From Gilliamella apicola (GTDB lineage Bacteria > Pseudomonadota > Gammaproteobacteria > Enterobacterales > Orbaceae): a DNA stretch of 64,000 nt. Below the pieces are notes generated by a model that was given only the letters and a program-made list of their open reading frames with translations, did no database searches and was not told the origin of the DNA. A program made the position numbers and the translations under genes. The DNA lies in assembly GCF_000599985.1 (NCBI RefSeq), contig NZ_CP007445.1, positions 2,852,001 through 2,916,000 on the forward strand. Reading direction: 5' to 3'. Positions 1 through 11,983 of this stretch are shown in pieces. Position 1 is the first letter of the stretch. Each line of letters begins with the position of its first letter.

Positions 1-1308
<1,308 letters not shown>

Positions 1309-1431
1309 TACAACTCACAGTTGTCTTGGTTTTTATTACGCTTTCTTCTCTTTCTTACTTCAAACCAACATACTTTCATACATCAGTTCAACATAAAAAC
1401 GAGAACTCGTTTCTTTCAGCTTGTTCCTAAT

Positions 1432-1442
1432 TGTTAAAGAGC
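1432..1442 (-). promoter_or_regulatory. boxA antitermination site in the 16S–23S spacer
   Basis: On the minus strand this reads GCTCTTTAACA, a close match to the rrn boxA element. It lies between tRNA-Glu and the 23S start, the usual place for the spacer boxA. It would recruit the Nus-factor antitermination complex to keep the long untranslated transcript from Rho termination. The identification rests on motif and position only. Confidence 0.7.
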
Positions 1443-1527
1443 TTTATACTTCTATTCACTTTACCATCCACCGACTTCAAGTAAATACAAACATAATTTT
1501 ATTAAAAAGTAACTTCATCACATTTTA

Positions 1528-1603
1528 TGGCGTCCCCTAGGGGATTCGAACCCCTGTTACCGCCGTGAAAGGGCGATGTCCTAGGCCTCTAGACGAAGGG
1601 GAC
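1528..1603 (-). tRNA. gltT: tRNA-Glu (anticodon UUC) in the 16S–23S spacer
   Basis: The minus-strand sequence starts GTCCCCTTCGTCTAGAGGCC, has the anticodon loop CCTTTCACGG (anticodon TTC), the T-arm GGTTCGAATC and an encoded CCA end. It is 76 nt long and nearly identical to E. coli tRNA-Glu. It is the only tRNA between 16S and 23S, so this operon is of the single-Glu spacer type rather than the Ile/Ala type. The symbol is taken from E. coli and is only indicative. Confidence 0.97.
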
Positions 1604-1660
1604 TTAATTACTTCTTCTTTTATAAACAAACAATCTGTGTGAACACTTACGAGCTCTTCG

Positions 1661-3198
<1,538 letters not shown>

Positions 3199-3334
3199 AA
3201 AGTTTGATGCTCAATAACTGTTTCTGACATATTCAAATGAATCTTCAGTGTCACTTATCAAGACTTAATTTTTTTAGTCCGTAGACTTTTAATCTTTCGT
3301 CTCGCAAGTGCCCACACAGATTGTCTGTTTCTTC

Positions 3335-3346
3335 TTTTTAAAGAGC
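3335..3346 (-). promoter_or_regulatory. boxA antitermination site in the rrn leader
   Basis: The minus strand reads GCTCTTTAAAAA here, followed by an AGACAATCTGTGTGGGCACT-like stretch that closely resembles the E. coli rrn leader. It lies between promoter P2 and the 16S 5' end, as expected for leader boxA. Identification is by motif and position. Confidence 0.7.
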
Positions 3347-3405
3347 TGACAGCTTTTCTAAGTCAACTAAGCTTATCACTCAGTTTGCTGTCTCAAGGGA
3401 TGCGT

Positions 3406-3434
3406 ATACTACGCTACACCTTTTTATTCGTCAA
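3406..3434 (-). promoter_or_regulatory. rrn P2-like promoter
   Basis: On the minus strand TTGACG (3429–3434) and TAGTAT (3406–3411) are separated by 17 bp. They lie about 210 bp upstream of the 16S 5' end, where E. coli rrn P2 lies. Both hexamers match the sigma-70 consensus well. Start site not determinable from sequence alone. Confidence 0.65.
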
Positions 3435-3515
3435 GATCTTTTTTCAAAATTTTTGACCTTGCTCACTAACACTAGTTTCGTCTGCTTGTCGCTGACGCCG
3501 TGTCAGTGGATGCGC

Positions 3516-3543
3516 ATTATAGGCACTTTAAATTTTACTGCAA
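3516..3543 (-). promoter_or_regulatory. rrn P1-like promoter
   Basis: On the minus strand TTGCAG (3538–3543) and a perfect TATAAT (3516–3521) are separated by 16 bp, followed at once by a GC-rich discriminator (GCGC). A 16-bp spacer plus GC discriminator is the hallmark of rrn P1 promoters under stringent and growth-rate control. It is about 110 bp upstream of the P2-like promoter. The region upstream to 3751 is very AT-rich, as an UP element would be, and shows no convincing gene. Confidence 0.7.
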
Positions 3544-3751
3544 GTGTTTATTGCTATTTTTTTTCTGTTTGTGTTTTTTTTGCTCTAAATGCATTCAAAG
3601 CATACTAAAACTAGACGTTTTATATCAAATTACTGTTTTAATTTACTTGTATAAACTATATTGTTTTATACTAAAAGAATTCATAATGATTAAATTAATA
3701 TATAAAGTATGCAGCGTTTATTCTAAATACTGCATTTAAATAATCACTAAT

Positions 3752-4288
3752 CTAAGATTCTATTTTTATCTTTTTTGGTAAATCAGCTAAACTGTCAATG
3801 ACCCAATCAGCTTGAGCTAATGCTTCATCCGTTACTATATCCCCTGTTTTTACTAACACTGTTTTTTTAACACCGGCACGCTTGCCTGATAATAAGTCAG
3901 AAATTCTATCACCAACCATATATGAATTGGCGATATCTATATTTAGCTCTTTAGCTGCGGTTTGAATCATACCTGGATTAGGTTTTCGACACTCACATGT
4001 ATCAACTAAGGGATCATGTGGGCAATAATAGATACCATCTAAATCTACACCTCGATCTTGTAATGACCAATCCATCCATTCTGTTAGGACATTGAATTGT
4101 TCTTCTGTGAATTTATTTCTTGCAATCCCTGATTGGTTAGTTGTAATAACCAACAAAAAGCCCATTTTTTTCAGTTCTTGCATTGCATCAATGACACCAT
4201 CAATAAAATGAAATTTATCAATTGTATGTACATAATTATAATCGATATTAATGGTCCCATCTCGATCTAAAAAAATAGCTGGTTTCAT
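3752..4288 (-). CDS. gmhB: D-glycero-beta-D-manno-heptose 1,7-bisphosphate 7-phosphatase
   Basis: This HAD-family phosphatase makes heptose-1-phosphate for the ADP-heptose of the lipopolysaccharide inner core. The N-terminal FLDRDGTIN motif carries the nucleophile and acid/base aspartates. TTNQSG is HAD motif [11 protein letters not shown] is the C-terminal motif. A zinc-binding set of C-P-H and C-x-C residues lies in the segment [17 protein letters not shown]. The frame stays open about 30 codons further upstream, but E. coli GmhB aligns from [11 protein letters not shown] and the AAAAGGGA element precedes this ATG, so I start at 4288. The product is 178 aa against about 190 in E. coli. It lies between rrn and metN as in the E. 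coli rrnH region and is transcribed toward the rRNA operon. Confidence 0.93.
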   Translation of the reverse strand: MKPAIFLDRDGTINIDYNYVHTIDKFHFIDGVIDAMQELKKMGFLLVITTNQSGIARNKFTEEQFNVLTEWMDWSLQDRGVDLDGIYYCPHDPLVDTCECRKPNPGMIQTAAKELNIDIANSYMVGDRISDLLSGKRAGVKKTVLVKTGDIVTDEALAQADWVIDSLADLPKKIKIES

Positions 4289-4345
4289 ATTAACTTGTTT
4301 CCCTTTTGTCTGGATATTCCGCGAGTTTGCATAGCATATTATTGA

Positions 4346-4374
4346 TTGACTTAGATGTCTAGACGTCTTAATAT
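4346..4374 (+). promoter_or_regulatory. metNIQ promoter
   Basis: TTGACT (4346–4351) and TAATAT (4369–4374) are separated by exactly 17 bp, a strong sigma-70 arrangement about 30 bp upstream of the metN ATG. The spacer holds two MetJ boxes, so repressor binding would block RNA polymerase directly. The leader is short and has no obvious strong Shine-Dalgarno sequence. Confidence 0.7.
4353..4368 (+). promoter_or_regulatory. Tandem MetJ operators (met boxes)
   Basis: Two directly adjacent 8-mers, AGATGTCT and AGACGTCT, match the met box consensus AGACGTCT at 7/8 and 8/8 positions. MetJ with S-adenosylmethionine binds tandem met boxes and represses methionine genes. In E. coli metNIQ is a MetJ target. 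The position between the -35 and -10 hexamers is as expected for a repressor site. Confidence 0.85.
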
Positions 4375-4404
4375 TCACCTATTCACACATTGTCTTTATA
4401 CATT

Positions 4405-5436
4405 ATGATAGAACTACAACATATTTCGAAAGTATTTGAACATAATAAGATGCCAATTCATGCATTAAAGGACATTACAATTCATGTACCCAAAGGTAAA
4501 ATTTATGGTGTTATTGGTAAGTCTGGTGCAGGAAAAAGTACACTTATTCGCTGTGTCAATCTTTTAGAAAGACCTACTAGCGGTAAAATATTTTTTGATA
4601 ATCAAGAGATCACCCATTTATCAAATCGTAAACTTATAGAAGTACGACGCAAAATTAGCATGATTTTTCAGCATTTCAATCTGCTTTCTTCACGAACGGT
4701 ATTTGATAATATTGCATTTCCACTTGAGCTAAATAAAACACCTAAAGCCGTTATTAAACAAAAAGTCAGTGAGCTTATTGATTTAGTTGGATTAACTGAA
4801 AAAGCGAATGCCTATCCAGCTAATTTATCAGGCGGTCAAAAGCAACGTGTTGCTATAGCAAGAGCTTTAGCTAGTGATCCCAAAGTATTATTATGTGATG
4901 AAGCAACCAGTGCGCTTGACCCTGAAACAACGCGTTCTATTTTAGCATTATTAAAAGATATTAATAAAAAATTAGGTTTAACCATTTTATTAATTACTCA
5001 TGAGATGGATGTCGTGAAACAAATTTGTGATCAAGTTGCCGTTATTAGTAATGGAGAACTAGTTGAGCAATCATCGGTCGGAGAAATGTTTTCGCATGCA
5101 AAAACGGATATTGCTCGTCAATTTATTCAATCAACTTTACATCTTAATATTCCTGAAGATTATTTAGTAAAACTTTCTTCTGAATATAAAGAAGGACTTA
5201 ATCCTTTGGTTAGTTTTGAGTTTACTGGGGTTTCAGTTGATTTACCTTTATTATCACAAATTTCTAAAGAGTTTAATATTGATAGCAACATTATTAGTGC
5301 ACAAATGGATTATGCAGGAGGTGTTAAATTTGGATTAATGTTAGCTGAAATAAGAGGAACCCCCAGAAGCACAGCATCAGCAATTCAGTTTTTAGAAAAA
5401 AATAACACTAAGGTAGAGGTGCTTGGTTATGTTTGA
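4405..5436 (+). CDS. metN: Methionine ABC transporter, ATP-binding protein
   Basis: This is the cytoplasmic ATPase of the MetNIQ importer for L- and D-methionine. Walker A (GKSGAGKST) is near residue 40, followed by the signature [15 protein letters not shown], Walker [14 protein letters not shown] and the H-loop ITHEMD. A C-terminal ACT-like NIL domain ends in [15 protein letters not shown] and probably binds methionine for trans-inhibition. The length of 343 aa equals E. coli MetN. An in-frame TTG lies 15 bp upstream, but the ATG matches the family start. It is the first gene of metNIQ, with its stop overlapping metI, under a MetJ-controlled promoter. Confidence 0.96.
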   Translation: MIELQHISKVFEHNKMPIHALKDITIHVPKGKIYGVIGKSGAGKSTLIRCVNLLERPTSGKIFFDNQEITHLSNRKLIEVRRKISMIFQHFNLLSSRTVFDNIAFPLELNKTPKAVIKQKVSELIDLVGLTEKANAYPANLSGGQKQRVAIARALASDPKVLLCDEATSALDPETTRSILALLKDINKKLGLTILLITHEMDVVKQICDQVAVISNGELVEQSSVGEMFSHAKTDIARQFIQSTLHLNIPEDYLVKLSSEYKEGLNPLVSFEFTGVSVDLPLLSQISKEFNIDSNIISAQMDYAGGVKFGLMLAEIRGTPRSTASAIQFLEKNNTKVEVLGYV

Positions 5437-6190
5437 TTTTATCCCATCATTTAAGCCTTTTGAGTCATTATTTAGATATCTAGCAGGACACAACTTTTGG
5501 ACAGATTTTGTGGCATTTTGTTCTTCATTTAACGGATTTAATGAAGCTATGCTATTTAAAATGGCACAAGCAACGGATGAGACATTATATATGGTTATCC
5601 TGTCAGGTTTTTGGGGGACAATAATAGGTTTACCAATCGGTATATTACTTTATACAACCCGTAAAGGACAAATTTTAGATTGTTATGCAACCAATAGCAC
5701 TCTTTCATTCATTACAAACGTGTTTCGTTCCATACCTTTTATTATATTAATTGTTTGGATTATTCCATTTACTACAATTTTAATGGGAACTTTTATCGGT
5801 AAACAAGCAGCAGTGGTTCCATTAAGTATTGGAGTATCTCCATTAATTGCACGTATGATTGAAAATGCATTACTGGATGTACCTAAAGGGCTAATTGAGG
5901 CTGCTCGTTCAATGGGCGCAACCCCATTACAAATTATATATAAAGTTCTATTACCTGAATCATTACCGGTAATAGTCAACAGTATGACAATTACATTAAT
6001 TACTCTTACCGGTTATATTGCCATGGCTGGAGCTGTTGGTGCTGGTGGTTTAGGTCAACTTGCGATTCAATATGGTTACAACGGTTACAAGCCTGCTATA
6101 ATGAATACAGTTTTAATTATATTAATTGTTATTGTTTTTATCATACAATTTATTGGCAATAGGATTGTCAAACGTGTTACGCATCACTAA
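5429..6190 (+). CDS. metI: Methionine ABC transporter, permease
   Basis: This is the membrane-spanning subunit of the methionine importer. The permease core runs from about residue 40 to the end and contains the MetI signature [18 protein letters not shown] segment (here [13 protein letters not shown]) and the EAA loop [21 protein letters not shown] that docks on MetN. The ATG at 5429 overlaps the metN stop by 8 bp and is preceded by GAGGTG at 8 bp spacing. A TTG 6 bp upstream is an alternative. The protein (253 aa) carries about 35 extra N-terminal residues compared with E. coli MetI (217 aa). The extension includes aromatic residues and could form an additional membrane-proximal helix. Confidence 0.93.
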   Translation: MFDFIPSFKPFESLFRYLAGHNFWTDFVAFCSSFNGFNEAMLFKMAQATDETLYMVILSGFWGTIIGLPIGILLYTTRKGQILDCYATNSTLSFITNVFRSIPFIILIVWIIPFTTILMGTFIGKQAAVVPLSIGVSPLIARMIENALLDVPKGLIEAARSMGATPLQIIYKVLLPESLPVIVNSMTITLITLTGYIAMAGAVGAGGLGQLAIQYGYNGYKPAIMNTVLIILIVIVFIIQFIGNRIVKRVTHH

Positions 6191-6204
6191 TTTTGGAGGA
6201 ATTT

Positions 6205-7104
6205 ATGTCTATTAAAAAGCTAGCACTCATTACCACATTGGTAAGTTCATTTTTTTTAACTGGTTGTGATGACAAACAATCAGCAGTTTCAGATAATAAA
6301 TCAGAAGAACCAACTCAAGTTAGTACGGTTAAAGTTGGTGTTATTTCTGGTCCTGAACAAGAAGTTGCAGAAGTTGTTAAGCAACAAGCGAAGGAGCTTT
6401 ATAACCTTGATGTTGAACTGGTTATTTTTAATGATTATGTTACACCAAACCAAGCTTTAAATGATGGCTTAATCGATATTAATGCTTTTCAACATAAACC
6501 TTATTTAGACGAACAAATAAAAGAACGCGGATATAAACTAGCTGTTGTCGGTAACTCATTTGTTTACCCTATTGCTAGCTATTCCCATAAATTAAAACCA
6601 ATTGATAACGCAACTGAAACAGATGAAGGTGTAAAAGTAACTTCACCTCGTGGCGAAACTTTCTTTATTGCCACTAATTCAACTATTGCAATTCCAAACG
6701 ATCCAACCAATTTAGGTCGTGCATTACTCTTATTACAACACGAAGGAATGATTACCGTTGATAAAACAAAAGGTTTACTACCAACCGTTCTTGATATCAC
6801 AAGTAATCCTTATAATTACAAAATTGTTGAGCTTGAAGCACCAATGCTACCGCGTTCATTAGATGACGCACAAATTGATCTTGCTATTATCAATAATGCA
6901 TTTGCAGGACAAGCAAATTTAACACCAAGCAAAGATGGTATATTTGTAGAGGATAAAGAATCACCATACGTTAATATTATTGTTGCCCGAGAAGCTGACA
7001 AAGATAATGAGAACGTCAAAAACTTTGTTAAAGCCTATCAAACCGATGCGGTAGCACAAAAAGCCGATCAAATTTTCAATGGTGGTGCAATTCGTGGTTG
7101 GTAA
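6205..7104 (+). CDS. metQ: Methionine-binding lipoprotein
   Basis: This is the periplasmic substrate-binding lipoprotein of MetNIQ. The N-terminus is a lipoprotein signal peptide with lipobox LTGC (cysteine about residue 21), so the mature protein is lipid-anchored. NlpA/MetQ family blocks include VELVIFNDYV, NAFQHKPYLD, IAIPNDPTNLGRALLLLQ, LPRSLDDAQIDLAIIN and GIFVEDKESPYVNIIVAR. At 299 aa it is longer than E. coli MetQ (271 aa). The excess is a polar linker after the cysteine and about 16 residues inserted before the PNDPTN block. The start is the ATG after GGAGGA, rather than the TTG 12 bp upstream. Confidence 0.95.
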   Translation: MSIKKLALITTLVSSFFLTGCDDKQSAVSDNKSEEPTQVSTVKVGVISGPEQEVAEVVKQQAKELYNLDVELVIFNDYVTPNQALNDGLIDINAFQHKPYLDEQIKERGYKLAVVGNSFVYPIASYSHKLKPIDNATETDEGVKVTSPRGETFFIATNSTIAIPNDPTNLGRALLLLQHEGMITVDKTKGLLPTVLDITSNPYNYKIVELEAPMLPRSLDDAQIDLAIINNAFAGQANLTPSKDGIFVEDKESPYVNIIVAREADKDNENVKNFVKAYQTDAVAQKADQIFNGGAIRGW

Positions 7105-7129
7105 TGATTTATGAATTATCAACTATAAA

Positions 7130-7165
7130 TATCTTTCCGCTGACCAATAAATCAGCGGAAAGATA
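7130..7165 (+). terminator. Hairpin after metQ, possible terminator
   Basis: A perfect 14-bp inverted repeat (7130–7143 with 7152–7165) encloses an 8-base loop 26 bp past the metQ stop. No U-run follows on either strand, so it may act as a 3'-end stabiliser or weak terminator rather than a classical intrinsic terminator. Confidence 0.5.
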
Positions 7166-7226
7166 ATATACAAAGAATCAATAAAACTATTTAAATTTTG
7201 CTATCAATGAATAAAAATCTTAAATA

Positions 7227-7940
7227 ATGACATATCAAATCAAACCTATCGGTATTATTCATTCCCCCTACAGCGAAAAATTTGCTGTTCCTCGACAACC
7301 CAATTTAGTTACCGCAGGTCAAGGCGAACTTCATCTATTAGCACCATATAATAATCCTGTTAGTATTAAAGGATTAGAACAATTTTCACATTTATGGTTA
7401 TTATTTCAGTTTCATCATATTGAGCCAGAAAAGTGGCGTTTAGCTGTGCGTCCACCGCGCTTGGGTGGAAATAAAACATTAGGTGTATTTGCCACCAGAT
7501 CACCTTTTCGCCCCAATCATATTGGACTTTCAGCTGTTGAATTAAAAAATATTGTCATTAAAAATAAGCAAATTATTTTGAAATTAGGAAGTATTGATTT
7601 AGTTGATGGAACGCCAATTATCGATATTAAACCTTATTTACCCTATTGTGATAGTTACCCTACTGCTACTGCCGGTTATGCTCAATCAGAGCCTGAAAAA
7701 AAAATCACAGTTGAATTTTCACCACGAGCACGATTGATCTTAGCAACATACCTATCAACTTACCCACACTTAACAGAATTAATTACACAGGTTATTTCTC
7801 AAGATCCAAGACCTGCATATAAACAAAATAATATTGAACAACAAGAATATGGGCTGACACTTTACCAATTCAATATAAAATGCAAAATAAGTAACCAACA
7901 TGCAATTGTTGAAGATATCTTTATGGATAAGAAGAAATAG
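7227..7940 (+). CDS. trmO: tRNA (adenine37-N6)-methyltransferase
   Basis: TrmO (TsaA/YaeB family) methylates N6-threonylcarbamoyladenosine 37 in threonine tRNAs using S-adenosylmethionine. The sequence begins IKPIGIIHSPYSEKFAVPRQ, the family signature. It continues with LEQFSHLWLLFQFH, VRPPRLGGNKTLGVFATRSPFRPNHIGLS, DLVDGTPIIDIKPYLPYCDS and a C-terminal TsaA extension with SQDPRPAYK. At 237 aa it matches E. coli TrmO (235 aa). Position near metQ is conserved with E. coli, although rcsF is missing from the space between. The ribosome site is weak. Confidence 0.94.
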   Translation: MTYQIKPIGIIHSPYSEKFAVPRQPNLVTAGQGELHLLAPYNNPVSIKGLEQFSHLWLLFQFHHIEPEKWRLAVRPPRLGGNKTLGVFATRSPFRPNHIGLSAVELKNIVIKNKQIILKLGSIDLVDGTPIIDIKPYLPYCDSYPTATAGYAQSEPEKKITVEFSPRARLILATYLSTYPHLTELITQVISQDPRPAYKQNNIEQQEYGLTLYQFNIKCKISNQHAIVEDIFMDKKK

Positions 7941-8258
7941 GTAAAACTTGCAAATTGTTATTGATAAATAATAAAGGCAATAGTTTTTATTACTCTTTAA
8001 CAGTTGACAATAAATCTAATAATATATCGAAATAACAATACATTAACGTTTATGAAAATTTTCAGGTTAGGTACATATTTTAATAGAATTAACTAAAAAT
8101 TTTTTTGTAAATATTCTTTACAAAAGAATCATCTTAAACAAACAAAAAAGACTAGTATATTTACATAACTTTGATACATTAAATATGGGTTTAATTTCCC
8201 TATATTTCCCTTAACCACTAAAATTTCATAAATTTTAGTGGTTCTTTTAAGCGGAAAA
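7941..8258. other. Intergenic region with two hairpins
   Basis: No gene is visible in this AT-rich 318-bp stretch between the convergent trmO and hslO. It has a 9-bp stem at 8103–8111/8117–8125 with a 5-base loop, and the strong hairpin listed separately at 8213–8243. A lone TTGACA at 8004–8009 has no well-placed -10. The rest shows nothing I can interpret. Confidence 0.5.
8213..8248 (+). terminator. Intrinsic terminator between trmO and hslO
   Basis: A perfect 14-bp stem (8213–8226 with 8230–8243) with a 3-base loop is followed on the plus strand by CTTTT. It lies 15 bp beyond the hslO stop and 270 bp beyond trmO. The stem would form in either transcript, but the T-run favours plus-strand termination. 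Confidence 0.6.
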
Positions 8259-9122
8259 TTAATGATATTGAGGATGATTTTTCTTTCTCATTTGAGCAAT
8301 ATCGATCGTATCGAAGATGTAATGCTTCCCACAATAATCACAATGAATATCAATCTTCCCATCATCTTCATTTAGAATTTCATCAATTTCGTTAGCGGGT
8401 AATGTCATTAAACTATCTTCGCAACGTTGACGAGAGCATCCGCATTTAAAAATAATATCATGAGTTTCAAAAAATCTAACTTCTTCTTGATTGTAAAGAC
8501 GATATAGAATTTCTTCAGTTGATAGCCCAAATAACTCATCACTGGTAATTGTTTCAGTCAAAACACTAAGATGCTCAAATGAATCCGTTGTATTTTCATT
8601 GCTAGGTAAAACTTGCAATAAAATTCCTGCAGCCATTAATTTACCTTCAAACAAACCAGTTTTAACAAACAGCCTAGTCGGTAACTGTTCTGACTGCATA
8701 AAATAGTTTTCTATACAGCCTATTAATGAATCTTTTTCCAAACTAACTATACCTTGATAACGTTCGCCATTTTTTGGTGTAATTGTGATAACTATATAGC
8801 CATTACCTACCATATCTTTAAGTGAAGCATCATCAGCAATGCTACTATTGATTCGAGCAACACCTCGCAATTCTTGCTGATTATTACCATTAACTACAGC
8901 TAGAGTTAGTGGTCCATCACCCTGTAATTGTACAGCAATATCACCTTCAAACTTTAAAGTAGCAGTTAGTAAGCTGGTTGCAACTAATAATTCACCTAAT
9001 AATTTTTGTACTGCTATTGGATAATTATGATTATCTAAAATAGCTTGGTATGTCTGTTCAAGTCGGGTAATTTCACCTCGAATAGGATGATTATCAAATA
9101 AAAATCGATTTAAAGTATCCAT
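8259..9122 (-). CDS. hslO: Redox-regulated chaperone Hsp33
   Basis: Hsp33 is a cytoplasmic holdase switched on by oxidation and unfolding. Conserved blocks include [57 protein letters not shown] and [13 protein letters not shown]. The C-terminal redox switch has the four zinc cysteines as C-G-C (KCGCSRQRC) and C-x2-C (CDYCG). An upstream extension of the frame overlaps hslR. Alignment to E. coli Hsp33 places the start at the ATG at 9122, 1 bp downstream of the hslR stop codon, giving 288 aa. It pairs with hslR as in enterobacteria, consistent with co-transcription. Confidence 0.94.
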   Translation of the reverse strand: MDTLNRFLFDNHPIRGEITRLEQTYQAILDNHNYPIAVQKLLGELLVATSLLTATLKFEGDIAVQLQGDGPLTLAVVNGNNQQELRGVARINSSIADDASLKDMVGNGYIVITITPKNGERYQGIVSLEKDSLIGCIENYFMQSEQLPTRLFVKTGLFEGKLMAAGILLQVLPSNENTTDSFEHLSVLTETITSDELFGLSTEEILYRLYNQEEVRFFETHDIIFKCGCSRQRCEDSLMTLPANEIDEILNEDDGKIDIHCDYCGKHYIFDTIDIAQMRKKNHPQYH

Positions 9123-9123
9123 A

Positions 9124-9522
9124 TTAGTTGTTGTCACCTTTTTGTCTATCATATTTAAATTTAAGCAAATTTCGTCGCTCTTTTTTATCGGGTCTTCTAT
9201 TAGGATGCGGCATAGTTAATGCATTAAGCTTGCGTGCTTCTGCCATTTTATCGCGCTTAGCAATACTATCGAGGGTTTCTCGATAAAGAAATTGGGCTTC
9301 AGTGGCAGTTCTTCTTTGACTGCTAATAGCCAAAATTTGAATCGTTTTTTGTTCAGAACCTTGACGAAGTGTTAACATTGCCCCTACTTCGACAATTTTA
9401 CTAGGTTTAGCACGTTGCCCATTGTAGTGAACTTTACCACCATCAATCATTTCTCTGGCTATAGAACGGGTTTTATAAAACCTTGCAGCCCACAGCCATT
9501 TATCTAATCTTACTAACTCCAT
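9124..9522 (-). CDS. hslR: Heat-shock protein 15, ribosome-associated (Hsp15)
   Basis: Hsp15 binds free 50S subunits carrying a nascent peptidyl-tRNA and helps recycle stalled ribosomes. An S4-type RNA-binding fold is visible at [25 protein letters not shown] and [14 protein letters not shown] basic tail [24 protein letters not shown] follows. The start at 9522 (MELVRLDKW) is chosen by alignment with E. coli and by a GAGGTG element just upstream; the frame is open nine codons further. The length of 132 aa equals the family norm. Confidence 0.93.
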   Translation of the reverse strand: MELVRLDKWLWAARFYKTRSIAREMIDGGKVHYNGQRAKPSKIVEVGAMLTLRQGSEQKTIQILAISSQRRTATEAQFLYRETLDSIAKRDKMAEARKLNALTMPHPNRRPDKKERRNLLKFKYDRQKGDNN

Positions 9523-9625
9523 CACCACCTCATGTAATTTTATTATCAAAGCCAGTTTGATATTAAAATATATACAGCCGATTAAATAGCTTGTTACAAA
9601 TTATATAAGATTGCTTTTTTTAAAA

Positions 9626-11233
9626 TCAATGTTGTGGGTTAACAATAAACTCATTACCATTTGTTACAAATGTACCTGATAAACTAAATGGTGAAATGTC
9701 ACCATGCAAATCGGCACTATAATGGGAAGCGTTAGGAGGTTCTTTAACTAATTTCCATTCGTCAAGAAGTAAACTACTTATACCGTATGCGGAGATGTGC
9801 AATGATAAAAATTCAGTTTGCAATGGATTAACTTTGGCAACAGCCTCAACCATTCCACCACTTACCAATGAACTAAAATTCAATAGGGCATTATACTGCG
9901 AATCAAATTTTACCACCAGATCAGGATAGTTAACATCAACCCCATTAATAGAACCTTTTTCGGCTTTAAAAAATAAAGTTCCAAAATATAAGCCTAATTT
10001 TTTATCTTTTACTAAAACTACATCAGAACCAGAAACTTCGAAATTATTTAAAGTAAATGGATAAGTTGGATTAGTATTAATTAACATGCTTGGTAACACT
10101 GTTAATTCATTGATTGCAACTTGACTAACGACGTCTGGCAATAAAAGTTGCTCTAATTTTTCGGTTATTTTATAATCAATACCTGCTAATAATAATTTAT
10201 TTAAATATAATGAGTTATTCTTCCATATACCAGAAAAATTCACATTGCCATTATTCCAAGTTGCCATTGCTTTTTGGATATCGACTTGTTGATCATCTAA
10301 TGCTAATTGAAGCAATACTGATGAAAACGTATTATTATGCCAGACAACACTATCAGCATTAAAAATAATAGAACCATCCTCAACATGCCATCGATCATCA
10401 TACCGTAAGTTAGCTGTTTCAAGGTTACCTTTATCAATAATTAAAGACGGCAACTGTATACTGCTTTCAAAAATAGACAACTGACGAAGCGTTAATTTTG
10501 GTAATATAGATAAATATTTATCAAAATAATTATTATCCGTTGTTTGAAAATGAATGTTGCTTATCTTTAACTGTTCAATATCCAAACTATTATCTGATAA
10601 TATTTTTAATTTACTCACAAAGAAACCTTTATCAAAGTTCCCTCCCAAGTTAGTAATGGAAGTAATATTATCGCGATGAAATCCTTGAATAAGAACTTTA
10701 TTCATTGGTAGTTGGTTAAGGGAAACCTGTTGTGAAGTTAAATCAAACTGATACTGTCCATCACCTGATGAACTAAATTGTTTAATACCACCGTTTAACT
10801 GTGTTAAAGATAAATTTATTTGCCCATTATTAAAGGAAGTATTAACGATAGAATCAACTAATTTTAATGTATCTGCTGTAAAATTATCATGTTTATTATC
10901 TGGATTATAATTAATTACACCATTTATAACAGTAATATACTTAAAGTGCTTTAATTGCCAAAGATTATTTTTGTCTAACCCAATAACTAATTTTGGAATC
11001 TTAACTATTTCCTGTTTTTCATCACTAATAATTACATTATCAAATGATAATTCATATAAATTTGAAAGTGAATGATGCATATTATCAATTGATATAGTAT
11101 AAGAGCTTAATTTTGATAGTTGTTGACTGGCTATTTTTGCACCAAACGAAGTCTGTAACAAAAAATAAGGTAAAAAAACAAAAAAACAAAGAATTGTCGA
11201 TAAAATAATTATAAAAAGTTTTAATCGTCGCAT
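9626..11233 (-). CDS. yicH: AsmA-family inner-membrane-anchored protein, YicH-like
   Basis: One N-terminal transmembrane anchor (LFIIILSTILCFFVFLPYFLL) is followed by the AsmA-type segment LLQTSFGAKIASQQLSKLSSY and a long periplasmic region rich in beta-strands. E. coli YicH aligns throughout, for example at VLIQG…TNLGGNFDKG. AsmA-like proteins resemble lipid-transport and bridge proteins of the envelope, but YicH itself has no settled role. The product is 535 aa against about 569 in E. coli. A GTG five codons upstream is possible. It is immediately upstream of hslR on the same strand with a 103-bp gap. Confidence 0.75.
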   Translation of the reverse strand: MRRLKLFIIILSTILCFFVFLPYFLLQTSFGAKIASQQLSKLSSYTISIDNMHHSLSNLYELSFDNVIISDEKQEIVKIPKLVIGLDKNNLWQLKHFKYITVINGVINYNPDNKHDNFTADTLKLVDSIVNTSFNNGQINLSLTQLNGGIKQFSSSGDGQYQFDLTSQQVSLNQLPMNKVLIQGFHRDNITSITNLGGNFDKGFFVSKLKILSDNSLDIEQLKISNIHFQTTDNNYFDKYLSILPKLTLRQLSIFESSIQLPSLIIDKGNLETANLRYDDRWHVEDGSIIFNADSVVWHNNTFSSVLLQLALDDQQVDIQKAMATWNNGNVNFSGIWKNNSLYLNKLLLAGIDYKITEKLEQLLLPDVVSQVAINELTVLPSMLINTNPTYPFTLNNFEVSGSDVVLVKDKKLGLYFGTLFFKAEKGSINGVDVNYPDLVVKFDSQYNALLNFSSLVSGGMVEAVAKVNPLQTEFLSLHISAYGISSLLLDEWKLVKEPPNASHYSADLHGDISPFSLSGTFVTNGNEFIVNPQH

Positions 11234-11466
11234 AAATAGACTAATCACTAAAATAAATTATTTAATAATTACATTACGATACCCCATTTTAATTAAAATA
11301 GCATCTGATTTCGATACAAATGATTTGTGATTAAGTCAGTTTTAAAGTTAATATATAAAAATATGTGTATTTAAAATAACAAATAAAATAAATAATTTTC
11401 CTACTTTATTTAAAGGTAGGTTTGCTATTTTTTTATTTATTAAAAAGTAAAACGGGAGAAACAGAG

Positions 11467-11943
11467 ATGAAACAAATCCCAATGACGGTAAAGGGAGCAG
11501 AATTATTACGTGCGGAATTGGAAGAACTGAAAAATGTTAAACGACCGCAAATTACAGCAGCTATTGCCGAAGCTAGAGCACACGGGGATTTAAAAGAAAA
11601 TGCCGAATATCATGCAGCAAGAGAACAACAAGGTTTTTGTGAAGGGCGTATTCAAGAAATCGAAGGTAAATTATCACAAGCACAAATTATCGATATTACT
11701 AAAGTAAAAAATACTGGGCGAATAATTTTTGGTGCAACAGTTACGGTAATAAATGTAGATACGGATGAAGAAACCACCTATCGTATCGTTGGTGATGATG
11801 AAGCTGACTATAAACGAAATCTTATTTCAGTTAACTCTCCGATTGCAAGAGGCCTAATAGGCAAAGAAGATGGTGATACAGTACAAATAAAAACACCTGG
11901 CGGTAATGTTGAATTCGATATTGTTAAAGTTGAATATATTTAA
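11467..11943 (+). CDS. greA: Transcription elongation factor GreA
   Basis: GreA rescues backtracked RNA polymerase by stimulating cleavage of the 3' end of the transcript. The N-terminal coiled coil contains [49 protein letters not shown], whose tip carries the acidic residues D and E used in cleavage. The C-terminal FKBP-like domain ends [23 protein letters not shown]. The ATG at 11467 follows GGGAG and gives 158 aa, as in E. coli. A longer in-frame opening upstream is not used. Confidence 0.97.
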   Translation: MKQIPMTVKGAELLRAELEELKNVKRPQITAAIAEARAHGDLKENAEYHAAREQQGFCEGRIQEIEGKLSQAQIIDITKVKNTGRIIFGATVTVINVDTDEETTYRIVGDDEADYKRNLISVNSPIARGLIGKEDGDTVQIKTPGGNVEFDIVKVEYI

Positions 11944-11955
11944 ATTAAAAAATGA

Positions 11956-11975
11956 ACAGGGCTTATATGCCCTGT
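11956..11975. terminator. Bidirectional terminator between greA and yhbY
   Basis: ACAGGGC (11956–11962) and GCCCTGT (11969–11975) form a 7-bp GC-rich stem between two convergent genes. A T-rich run is present on the minus-strand exit and TTTCTATTT on the plus exit. It can serve both transcripts. Confidence 0.6.
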
Positions 11976-11983
11976 AACAATTT

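Noticed and set aside
3500..3739. 79-residue open frame upstream of the rrn promoters
   Set aside because: It runs across the P1 promoter, is low-complexity and hydrophobic, and has no ribosome site.
8004..8028. TTGACA as a promoter for a small RNA in the trmO–hslO spacer
   Set aside because: No -10 hexamer at 16–18 bp; the AT-rich background gives such hexamers easily.
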